A DNA stretch of 64,000 nucleotides from Chloroflexota bacterium. GTDB taxonomy: Bacteria; Chloroflexota; UBA11872. Below, one piece after another: positions 49,115-56,271 of this stretch (position 1 is the stretch's first letter; the number at the start of each line of letters is the position of its first letter). The notes under the pieces were generated by a model. That model was not told the origin of the DNA. It saw only the letters and a program-made list of their open reading frames with translations, and did no database searches. The DNA lies in NCBI GenBank assembly GCA_026707285.1, contig JAPOXD010000011.1, positions 1 through 64,000 on the forward strand. The letters are read 5' to 3'. The position numbers and the translations under genes were made by a program.

Positions 49115-50433
49115 TGAGCCAGCTGCCCGAGCACGACCTGCTCGACCAGGTATTTCCGCTCGACACTGCCCGCGACGATGCCGGCGCTTTGGTCATCGGC
49201 GGCGCCTCATGCCAAGAGCTGGCGGGGGAGTTCGGCACGCCGCTCTACATCTACGACGAGGCGACGCTGCGGGCGGCATGCCGGGGCTATACCCGCGCGC
49301 TGGCGGGCAGCTATCCCAATGCGCTGGTGCTCTACGCCGGCAAGGCCTATGTCGATCCCACGCTGCTACAGGTGGCGGCCTCCGAGGGCCTGGGCATGGA
49401 CGCCGTCTCTTCCGGCGAGGTCCGCGTGGCGCAAGCCGCCGGGATTTCGCTGGAGCGCGTGGTGCTGCACGGCAACAACAAGCTGCCGCGCGAAATCGAC
49501 CTGGCGCTGGAGCTTGGCGTGGGGCGCATCGTCGTCGATGCGCTGGAGGAGATTGCCATCATCGACGAGCTGGCGCGGCGGCGCGGCCTTACGGCACAGG
49601 TGCTCCTGCGGCTCACGCCAGGCGTGGAAGCGCACACGCACGAGTACATCCGCACGGGCGCCGTGGACAGCAAGTTCGGGCTCGGGCTCGACTCCGGCGC
49701 CGCCGAGGAGGCCGTAGCGCGGGCGATGCGGGCGCCGAACCTCGACGTGATGGGGCTGCATGCCCACATCGGGTCCCAGATCTTCGACACCGAGCCCTAC
49801 GCCGACACGATCAACATCACGCTGGACTTCGCCGAGCGCATGCGCGCCGCCCACGGACTCGACCTGCGCGACCTGAGTCCGGGGGGTGGCGGGGGCGTGC
49901 GCTACACGCTGGACGACGATCCGCCCGACCCGGCCGACATCGTTGCGGCGATCAGGTCGACGGTGCTGGCGCGTGGGCTCGCCCATCCGCCGCGGCTGCT
50001 CATCGAGCCCGGACGCTCGATCGTGGCGCGCGCCGGAGTGGCGCTCTATGCCGTGGGCACCGTCAAGCACATCCCCGGCGTCCGCACCTACGTCTCCGTC
50101 GACGGCGGCATGGCCGACAACCCGCGTCCGGCGCTCTACCAGTCGAAGTACGCCGCGCTCCTGGCGAATCGGCCGGGCGACGGTCCACCCGAGGCGGTGA
50201 CGCTTGCGGGGCGCTATTGCGAGTCGGGCGACGTGCTGCTGCGGGACACCGTGCTGCCGCCGCTGCGACGGGGCGACCTCATCGCCGTGCCCGCGTCGGG
50301 CGCCTACCACATGAGCATGGCCAGCACCTACAACATGGTCGGCCGGCCCGCCGTGGTGATGGTCGCGGACGGCCAAGCGCGCCTGTCCCGCCGCCGCGAG
50401 TCCGACGACGATTTGTTGGCGGTGTTTCCCTAG
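49114..50433 (+). CDS. lysA: diaminopimelate decarboxylase
   Basis: Decarboxylates meso-diaminopimelate to lysine, the last lysine step. It has 439 residues. The PLP lysine is Lys77 in VLYAGKAYVDP. Other family parts are LHAHIGSQIFD, IEPGRSIVARAG and the dimer-contact GRYCESGDVL with the catalytic cysteine, then ASGAYHMSMASTYN. The start ATG overlaps the previous stop. Carboxynorspermidine decarboxylase relatives exist, but the length and the CESGD context favour LysA. Confidence 0.93.
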   Translation: MSQLPEHDLLDQVFPLDTARDDAGALVIGGASCQELAGEFGTPLYIYDEATLRAACRGYTRALAGSYPNALVLYAGKAYVDPTLLQVAASEGLGMDAVSSGEVRVAQAAGISLERVVLHGNNKLPREIDLALELGVGRIVVDALEEIAIIDELARRRGLTAQVLLRLTPGVEAHTHEYIRTGAVDSKFGLGLDSGAAEEAVARAMRAPNLDVMGLHAHIGSQIFDTEPYADTINITLDFAERMRAAHGLDLRDLSPGGGGGVRYTLDDDPPDPADIVAAIRSTVLARGLAHPPRLLIEPGRSIVARAGVALYAVGTVKHIPGVRTYVSVDGGMADNPRPALYQSKYAALLANRPGDGPPEAVTLAGRYCESGDVLLRDTVLPPLRRGDLIAVPASGAYHMSMASTYNMVGRPAVVMVADGQARLSRRRESDDDLLAVFP

Positions 50434-50465
50434 TTCGCGGCCGTCAATTCAAGCGGCCGCCCCGG

Positions 50466-50900
50466 CTACCGCAGCGGGTCGACGACCTCGAGAAACGGGA
50501 AACGATGGAAATGCGTGTCGCGGGTGCAGACGCGGCTGACGCCGTGCTCGCGCATCACCACCGCCGTGTGCAAGTCGTGCATCAGGTTGCCCCGGACGTC
50601 CGGCAACTCCGACAGCGTCTGCGCCAGGACCGCCTTGTGCCGCTCGGTCGGCCGCAGTAGCGCAAAGCCGGGCGAGTCGAGCAGCACGCGGAGAAAGCGC
50701 CACGCGTCACTGGGATGCCACGGCGACCGGAGCACGCGCGTATGCGTGCTGATGCGCAGAAACTCGTAGCAGACGTTCCACGTGAGAAAGGTTGGCGTCG
50801 GGTCAACTCGCCACTGGTTCAAGTGCTGCCGGCAAGCCGCGTGCGGCTCGGCATCTTCGTCGGCCGCGTAGACAAGGACGTTCGTGTCTACGGCGAGCAC
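50466..50900 (-). CDS. PIN-domain toxin (VapC-like)
   Basis: A 144-residue ribonuclease toxin. PIN acidic residues are in MLAVDTNVLVYAADED, NVCYEFLR, RGNLMHDLHTAVVM and VCTRDTHFHRFP. Its GTG follows the antitoxin stop directly with no spacing. VapC toxins cleave tRNA or rRNA; the target here is unknown. It converges with lysA. Confidence 0.9.
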   Translation of the reverse strand: MLAVDTNVLVYAADEDAEPHAACRQHLNQWRVDPTPTFLTWNVCYEFLRISTHTRVLRSPWHPSDAWRFLRVLLDSPGFALLRPTERHKAVLAQTLSELPDVRGNLMHDLHTAVVMREHGVSRVCTRDTHFHRFPFLEVVDPLR

Positions 50901-51140
50901 TCAGTCCTCGCCCATCGCCGCATATAGCTCGTCTCGGTTGGCGACATCGACCAGCGCACCGCCGCTGTTCCAGCGCGGCAGCTCCGGCAGCGCATCCCGC
51001 TTCGTGACAAACGGCGGCTCCGGTTCGAGCACCCGCATGATGCCGGCCTCGACCAGCGCTGTCATGGTGGTGCCGCGCCGCGCGGCCTCTTCGCGCAGAC
51101 GGCGCATCACCGCGTCGTCGAGATTCAGCGTGGTCTTCAT
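50901..51140 (-). CDS. ribbon-helix-helix antitoxin (VapB-like)
   Basis: A 79-residue antitoxin. The N terminus MKTTLNLDDAVMRRLREEAARRG is an RHH DNA-binding domain; in two parts, MKTTLNLDDAVMRRL and EEAARRGTTMTALVEAG. The rest would bind the PIN toxin. I chose the ATG at 51140; an upstream start adds an unlikely MVCFIGRRADC. It forms an operon with the toxin. An inverted repeat overlapping a promoter-like pair lies 33-61 bases upstream. Confidence 0.88.
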   Translation of the reverse strand: MKTTLNLDDAVMRRLREEAARRGTTMTALVEAGIMRVLEPEPPFVTKRDALPELPRWNSGGALVDVANRDELYAAMGED

Positions 51141-51171
51141 TAGGCAATCCGCTCGCCGTCCTATAAAGCAA

Positions 51172-51201
51172 ACCATACCTCATGTATGGCTATATGGTCA
51201 A
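51172..51201 (-). promoter_or_regulatory. candidate promoter/operator of the VapBC-like module
   Basis: On the minus strand TTGACC (51196-51201) and TATGGT (51172-51177) are 18 bases apart, a fair sigma-70 pair. An inverted repeat CCATAC-CTCAT-GTATGG (51173-51189) overlaps the -10, where a VapB-like repressor would bind. The AT-rich patch stands out from the GC-rich DNA. Confidence 0.5.
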
Positions 51202-51242
51202 CTATTGAGGAGATCCGTTTGTCACGGTGGATCGAGACCGGC

Positions 51243-52109
51243 TTATCCCGCGGCGTAGCCTTCGAGAATGCGCGCGGCGCTGGATCGCCGCAGCTTGGCC
51301 AGGGCTTGGGCTTGCAGCTGTCGGATGCGCTCGGCGGTGAGGCCAAGTCGGTTGCCGACATCGACCAGGCGCAGCGGCTCGCGCCCGCCCAGACCGAATC
51401 GTAGGCGCAGAATCGTCCGCTCGCGCACGTCCAGCGTGGCCAGCGCGCGGTTGAGGTCGGCGCTGAGGAACTTGGCGCGCAACTCGTCGAACGGCTGTGG
51501 CGCAGAGTCCGCGTCGGGCGGCGTTACCGACGCGTCATCGTCGACGGCCGCGCCGTCCAGGGAGATCGTACGACCGGCAAATCGTCGCAGCCGCGCCAGC
51601 TCGGCTGTGGGCAGCCCCACGCGGCGCGCCACTTCGCCGTCGTCGGGATCGCGGTGCAACTCGGCCCGCAGCTCGTCCCAGATTCGACGTGAAGTCGCCA
51701 GCTTGCGGTGCACGTAGTCGGGCAGCCGCAGCGGCAGGTCGGCCTCGGCGGCGGTCCGCGCGATGGGTTGCTGCACCCACTGCATGGCGAAGCTGCTGAA
51801 CCTGAAGCCGTGCCGCCAATCGAAGCGCTCCACGGCGCGCATGAGCCCCGTGTTGCCCTCCTGGATCAGATCGAGCAGCGGGGCGCGTCCGTCGGCGAAG
51901 CGACGCGCCACCGACACGACGAGGCGCAAGTTGGACGTGACCATTTGCTGGCGAGCCCCAGGCTCGTTGCGCTCGATGCGCTGCGCCAATTCGACTTCCT
52001 CGCGCGCGGTGAGTCGGGGAAACCGGCGAATCTCACGTAGATAGGCGCGCAGGCTCGACGCTTCGTCCATCTGGGCGGTCGGCCCTATTCCTCCACGTTG
52101 GGGGGACAT
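51243..52109 (-). CDS. RNA polymerase sigma-70 factor (group 1/2 type)
   Basis: Sigma factor of 288 residues without the long region 1.1. Region 1.2 is SSLRAYLREIRRFPRLTAREEVELAQRIE. Region 2 includes NLRLVVSVARRFADGRAPLLDLIQEGNTGLMRAVERFDWRHGFRFSSFAMQWVQQ, whose first part is LLDLIQEGNTGLMRAV. Region 3 covers about 145-190, and region 4 is RTILRLRFGLGG and LGLTAERIRQLQAQALAKLR. The size suggests an alternative principal-type factor rather than the housekeeping RpoD. The ATG at 52109 is used; an ATG 13 codons later is possible. Confidence 0.9.
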   Translation of the reverse strand: MSPQRGGIGPTAQMDEASSLRAYLREIRRFPRLTAREEVELAQRIERNEPGARQQMVTSNLRLVVSVARRFADGRAPLLDLIQEGNTGLMRAVERFDWRHGFRFSSFAMQWVQQPIARTAAEADLPLRLPDYVHRKLATSRRIWDELRAELHRDPDDGEVARRVGLPTAELARLRRFAGRTISLDGAAVDDDASVTPPDADSAPQPFDELRAKFLSADLNRALATLDVRERTILRLRFGLGGREPLRLVDVGNRLGLTAERIRQLQAQALAKLRRSSAARILEGYAAG

Positions 52110-52184
52110 TGGGAGCTTGTCGGCGCTGCCTCTCGGGGCCCGGCGGATCCTCGACGCCGCAAGTATACGCGCGGCCGGCGCGCT

Positions 52185-53189
52185 CTAAGCCATGCTTTCG
52201 AGCTGATCGATGGTGACCTCGTGCCGCAGCGGCAGTCCGTTCGCGTGCCGCTCCATCTCATTGAGCATCTCGTCGGTCAGCCTGGAACGCCGCTCGGGCG
52301 TGAGCCCCGCGACGTGGGGCGAAAGCAGCACCCGCCGCATCCCCAGCAGTGGATGGTCGGTCGGCAGCGGCTCCTGGTCGAATACGTCCAGGGCGCAGTC
52401 GAGCCGCTCCTTGGCCAGCTCGGCTAGCAGGGCGTCGGTGTCGATCAGGGCGGAGCGCGCGTTGTTGACCAGCACGGCGTCGTCCTTGATCAGCGCCAGC
52501 ATCCTGGCGTCGATCATGTGGTGCGTCGAGGGCAGCACGGGCGCGTGAATGCTGATCACGTCGCTGGTGCGCATCAGGTCCGGCAGCTCCAGCTTGCGCA
52601 CGCCCAGGCGCTGGGCGTCGGTTTCGGTCAGATAGGGATCGGCGACGACGATTTCCACGTCGAACGGCCGCAGCAGCGGAATCAGCCGCCGCCCGACCTT
52701 GCTCGCGCCAACGATGCCGTAGCGCTTGCCATACAGCTCGCGATCGGCAGGCGGGCCGATGTCGCGCCAGCGACCGGCCCGCATGGCAGCGTCGAATTGG
52801 CCGGTTCGACGCAGCAGTGCCAGCACCACGGTCAGCGTGTGCTCGGCGACGCCCATGGCGATGAAGTCGGCGGCATGGGTGACGCGCACGCCGCGTCGAA
52901 ACACGGCCGGGGGCGCCACGCCGCGGATGGTGCCCGCCGCGTAGCAGATGATCTCCAGCTCCGGCGCGGCGTCCAGCAGCCGCTCGTCGTAGGCGCACGA
53001 GCCCCACGAGGCCAGCACGGTCGTCGCGCCACCAATGCGCTCTCGCACGTCGGCGGCGTCCCAGGCTCGGTCGTCGTCGTTGAACGCTACCGACTCGGCC
53101 ATTTCCTCAAGCCGCGCCAGCGCTTCAGGCGTCGAGATGCGCCGGAGCAGCGGGCGCTCGACCGTCACCAGCACGCGCGGCGCCGACAT
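52185..53189 (-). CDS. D-isomer 2-hydroxyacid dehydrogenase family protein
   Basis: NAD-dependent dehydrogenase of 334 residues. The cofactor loop is YGIVGASKVGRRLIPLLRPFDVEIVVADP, where the usual GxGxxG is GASKVG. Then come SIHAPVLPSTHHMIDARMLALIKDDAVLVNNARSALIDTDAL, DVFDQEPLPTDHPLL with the catalytic glutamate, and LSPHVAGLTPERR with the catalytic histidine. It likely acts on a sugar-derived 2-hydroxyacid, given its neighbours. The ATG at 53189 has GAGGAG nine bases upstream. It is divergent from the isomerase gene. Confidence 0.88.
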   Translation of the reverse strand: MSAPRVLVTVERPLLRRISTPEALARLEEMAESVAFNDDDRAWDAADVRERIGGATTVLASWGSCAYDERLLDAAPELEIICYAAGTIRGVAPPAVFRRGVRVTHAADFIAMGVAEHTLTVVLALLRRTGQFDAAMRAGRWRDIGPPADRELYGKRYGIVGASKVGRRLIPLLRPFDVEIVVADPYLTETDAQRLGVRKLELPDLMRTSDVISIHAPVLPSTHHMIDARMLALIKDDAVLVNNARSALIDTDALLAELAKERLDCALDVFDQEPLPTDHPLLGMRRVLLSPHVAGLTPERRSRLTDEMLNEMERHANGLPLRHEVTIDQLESMA

Positions 53190-53272
53190 CGAGCCGCTCC
53201 TCGGTAGCAATCGCCTTGCGCTGGCATGATAGGCGCGCACCACGCGGTCCTGGCGGAGGCGCGGCACGGCCC

Positions 53273-54166
53273 ATGCAAATCATCCTCTTCACCAAGTTTT
53301 TCGAGACGCTGGAACCGCAGGCATTGGGCGAGCACGTCGCCGGCCTGGGCTACGACGGGCTGGACCTGACCGTGCGCCCCGGACACCCGATCAATCCGGA
53401 CAACGTGCGAACGGCGCTGCCACCGGCGGCGCGACTGTGGGAATCGCTCGGCCTCTCATGCCCAATGATCACGATGCCGACGGACTTCAACGACCCGACG
53501 CACGCGGACGCGGTTGCGATCTACGAGGCGGCGGCGGAGGCCGGCGTACAGGTAATCAAGACCGGCTATTTCATCTTCAAGCCGGGTATGGACTACTGGC
53601 GGGCGGTGGACCATGGGCGACGGCAGCTCGAGGGCTTCGAGGCGCTGAGCGCGCGCACCGGAGTCAAGTCCCTCCACCACACGCACAGCGGCGCGGTGCT
53701 GGGCTCGAACTGCGCCGGCCTGATGCACCTGCTCCAGGGTCGCGACCCCGCCCACGTCGGCGCCTACATCGACCCGGGGCACCTGGCGGTGGATGGCGAG
53801 GACATCGATATGGCGTTTGCCATGTGCGACGAGTACCTGGCCGCCGTCGCCGCCAAGGACGCCTGCCACCTTCCGGACTCCCGGCCCGACGCCCCGGCGG
53901 CCTACGGTCCCGCGTTCGTATACGTGGGCGAAGGCGCAGCCCCGTGGGGCCGCGTGCTCGAGCTGCTGGCCGAGCGGGACTTCGACGGGCCGCTCACGGT
54001 GCACACGGAGTACACCTCGCGGCAGGACGTCATTGCGACGGTGGGCGGCAAGGACCAGTCGGCGGACGCCGACGCCGTCCGCGCCCGCGGAGCAGCGCAG
54101 GACCTGCAGTTCCTGAGGTCGCGCTGGGCGGCGCTGCAGCAAGCCGGCGAGGGGGCGGCGTCGTGA
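53273..54166 (+). CDS. sugar phosphate isomerase/epimerase-like TIM barrel
   Basis: A 297-residue xylose-isomerase-like barrel. Signs: IILFTKFFETLEPQALGEHVAGLGYDGLDLTVRP at the N terminus, VKSLHHTHSGAVLGSN with a metal-binding histidine, HVGAYIDPGHLAVDGED with an aspartate and histidine, and the final GPLTVHTEY with a glutamate. The family includes epimerases, isomerases and inosose dehydratases. The substrate is unknown. The ATG at 53273 gives the normal start. The stop overlaps the SDR start (GTGA). Confidence 0.85.
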   Translation: MQIILFTKFFETLEPQALGEHVAGLGYDGLDLTVRPGHPINPDNVRTALPPAARLWESLGLSCPMITMPTDFNDPTHADAVAIYEAAAEAGVQVIKTGYFIFKPGMDYWRAVDHGRRQLEGFEALSARTGVKSLHHTHSGAVLGSNCAGLMHLLQGRDPAHVGAYIDPGHLAVDGEDIDMAFAMCDEYLAAVAAKDACHLPDSRPDAPAAYGPAFVYVGEGAAPWGRVLELLAERDFDGPLTVHTEYTSRQDVIATVGGKDQSADADAVRARGAAQDLQFLRSRWAALQQAGEGAAS

Positions 54167-54888
54167 GCTCGCCCCGTGTGGCGGCGGTGTTTGGGGCCAG
54201 CAGCGGCATGGGCCGGGCGTCGGCCCTGGCGCTGGGCGCCGAGGGCATGGACGTCGCCGTGCTGGCGCGGCGCAAGGTCGAGCTGGACGACGTGGCGGCG
54301 GAGATCCGCGAGTCCGGACGCCGCGCCCACGTGGAGCCCGTGGACCTGACCGACGGCGCCGCGGCGCGGCGGGCGGTGCGGGCGGTCGTCGACGGCCTGG
54401 GCCGGATCGACGTACTGGTGTACGCCGCCGGCTGGAACATCCCCAAGCGACGCCTCGAGGAGCTCAGCGGCGACGACTGGGAGGCCATGCAGCGCGTCAA
54501 CCTGTGGGGGCTCTACGACGTGGCGCAGGCCGCGCTGCCGGCGCTGCGGGCGTCGCACGGACGGCTGGTGGTTATCTCCTCCGCGGCCGCGATCATGCCC
54601 GACGCGTCGGGCGTGGCCTATCAGGCGGCCAAGAGCGGCGAAGCGGGCTTCACCCTCGGCATGATGCAGGAAGAGGCGGAAAACGGCGTGCGGGCCACGG
54701 TGATCTATCCGGGGCTCACCGACACGCCGCTGCTTGAGCAACGGCCCACACCGACGCCGCCCGAGATCGTGGCGCAGGCGCTCCAGCCGGAGGACGTGGC
54801 GCGCGCGGTGGTGTTCGTGAGCACGCTGCCGGAAAGGGCCTACGTGCCGGAGCTCAGCTTGCTGCCGGCAGCCGTCCAGCAGCGATAG
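54163..54888 (+). CDS. short-chain dehydrogenase/reductase
   Basis: Classical SDR of 241 residues. The cofactor loop is GASSGMGRAS, followed by VYAAGWN at the NNAG position, the catalytic serine in LVVISSAAAI and the tyrosine and lysine in VAYQAAKSG. The C-terminal region VIYPGLTDTPLL is usual. It starts at the GTG at 54163, overlapping the isomerase stop by four bases, so both are co-translated. It probably oxidises or reduces a sugar acid in the same pathway. Confidence 0.88.
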   Translation: MSSPRVAAVFGASSGMGRASALALGAEGMDVAVLARRKVELDDVAAEIRESGRRAHVEPVDLTDGAAARRAVRAVVDGLGRIDVLVYAAGWNIPKRRLEELSGDDWEAMQRVNLWGLYDVAQAALPALRASHGRLVVISSAAAIMPDASGVAYQAAKSGEAGFTLGMMQEEAENGVRATVIYPGLTDTPLLEQRPTPTPPEIVAQALQPEDVARAVVFVSTLPERAYVPELSLLPAAVQQR

Positions 54889-54915
54889 GCCGCCGCGCCG
54901 CCAGACACCTCCCGG

Positions 54916-54999
54916 TCATTCCGAGCGCCAGCGAGGAATCTAAGGGGCGCGAAGCATGCACCAACGTCCTTAGATTCCTCACTTCGTTTCGGAATGACA
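54916..54999. repeat. inverted pair of family B repeats
   Basis: TCATTCCGAGCGCCAGCGAG (54916) and, 28 bases after the end of that copy, TAGATTCCTCACTTCGTTTC followed by GGAATGACA. The two copies point at each other and can pair over about 25 bases. They lie between the converging SDR and Gfo/Idh genes, as does the similar pair at 14409-14476. Confidence 0.75.
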
Positions 55000-55054
55000 T
55001 GAGGGTGTTTCGGAGTGACATGTCGGGTACCGCGAAGCGAAACTTGCGACGCGG

Positions 55055-56146
55055 CTAGCGAAACGGGTCGTAGACCAGTCCCAAACTGCGGTCGGATAGG
55101 GGCAGGTCGACGCGCACGTTGCCGCGGCGGTGCGACTCGTTGAGGGCGATCTCGATCTCCATCGCGTTGCGCACGCGACGCCCGCTGGCACGCGGCTCGC
55201 CGCCGTTCTCCATGCACGTGATCAGGTCGTCGATGCCGTAGATCACCGACCAGTTGCGGGCCAGGCGCGGCTCGGGGAACGGCACCTCGACGCGCTGCGT
55301 GCCGGAAATGGTCTCCACGTCTTGCCACAGGCGCAACTCTTGCCAATCGAACGTCAGCTCGCCGGTTTCGCCGGTGATTCGCACCCAGGGCGCGCCCGGA
55401 CGCAGGCAGACGGGCAGGCCGCTTTGCAGGCGGATGAATCCGGAGCCCTTAAACTCGCGCCCGGCCTCGACCTTAGCGTCGTCGTCCGCAATGCCGATCA
55501 CCCATTCGCCCGGCGAATCGAGCAGGTAGTTCCACGAGTTGTGCTGCGCCATCACCAAATTCGTGTCCAGGCTCAGGAGAGGGCCGATCGCGCCCTCGTC
55601 CAGCAAACGTCGCGCGTTGGCCACCGCCGGGTGGTTCATGCTGACGGCGCCGACCACGAGTGGAACGCCCGCCGCCGCGCACACGTCGACCATGGCGTCG
55701 GCCCCGGCGAGCGTTGGCGCCATGGGCTTTTCCGTGATCACACCCTTCGCGCCGTGCTCCACCGCCACGCGGGTGGCCTCGGGCCTGAGCGCGGCATTCG
55801 AGGGAACACCCACGATGTCCAGGCGCTCACGGGAGATCATCTCCCGGTAATCGTCGTAGAGGGCCACGCCCGGGTAGCGCTCACCAAACGCCTCTCGACG
55901 CGGATCCGAAAGCTCGCAGGCGGCCACAAGCTCCGTCGCCGGGTGCAGCACCAGCGAGTCGGCGAAGCCGCTCGGCAGGCCTTCCCGGCCCGGGTGCGCC
56001 GTGGGCGGCGGGTCACGGTCCGGCCGCAGCGGCGGCATGGGCGTGTCGCGCCCGGCGCGCCCGTAATTCGCCTGCTGTCGCGTCGCAACGTCGTACAGCC
56101 AGCCCATCCATCCCAGACCGATGAGCCCTGCCCGGTAGGTCGCCAT
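55055..56146 (-). CDS. Gfo/Idh/MocA family oxidoreductase
   Basis: NAD-dependent sugar oxidoreductase of 363 residues. The Rossmann part begins YRAGLIGLGWMGWLYD, the signature EKPMAPTLAGADAM carries the conserved lysine, and GVSMNHPAV-like VGAVSMNHPAVANARR follows. The C-terminal alpha/beta domain is of the usual length, with an extended N-terminal insert (RDTPMPPLRPDRDPPPTAH). It would oxidise a sugar, sugar acid or inositol. The ATG at 56146 is standard. It diverges from the rhamnosidase gene across about 125 bases. Confidence 0.88.
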   Translation of the reverse strand: MATYRAGLIGLGWMGWLYDVATRQQANYGRAGRDTPMPPLRPDRDPPPTAHPGREGLPSGFADSLVLHPATELVAACELSDPRREAFGERYPGVALYDDYREMISRERLDIVGVPSNAALRPEATRVAVEHGAKGVITEKPMAPTLAGADAMVDVCAAAGVPLVVGAVSMNHPAVANARRLLDEGAIGPLLSLDTNLVMAQHNSWNYLLDSPGEWVIGIADDDAKVEAGREFKGSGFIRLQSGLPVCLRPGAPWVRITGETGELTFDWQELRLWQDVETISGTQRVEVPFPEPRLARNWSVIYGIDDLITCMENGGEPRASGRRVRNAMEIEIALNESHRRGNVRVDLPLSDRSLGLVYDPFR

Positions 56147-56271
56147 GACATTCGCTCCACCGCCTCAACGCCGACCTTCATGGTACGCGCGGCAGCAGGC
56201 TGCGTTGCAGGCGCGGGCCGGTTCTGTTACTCACCATGTCAACCGGCCCCTCGCCGCATGAGAGCAGGCCA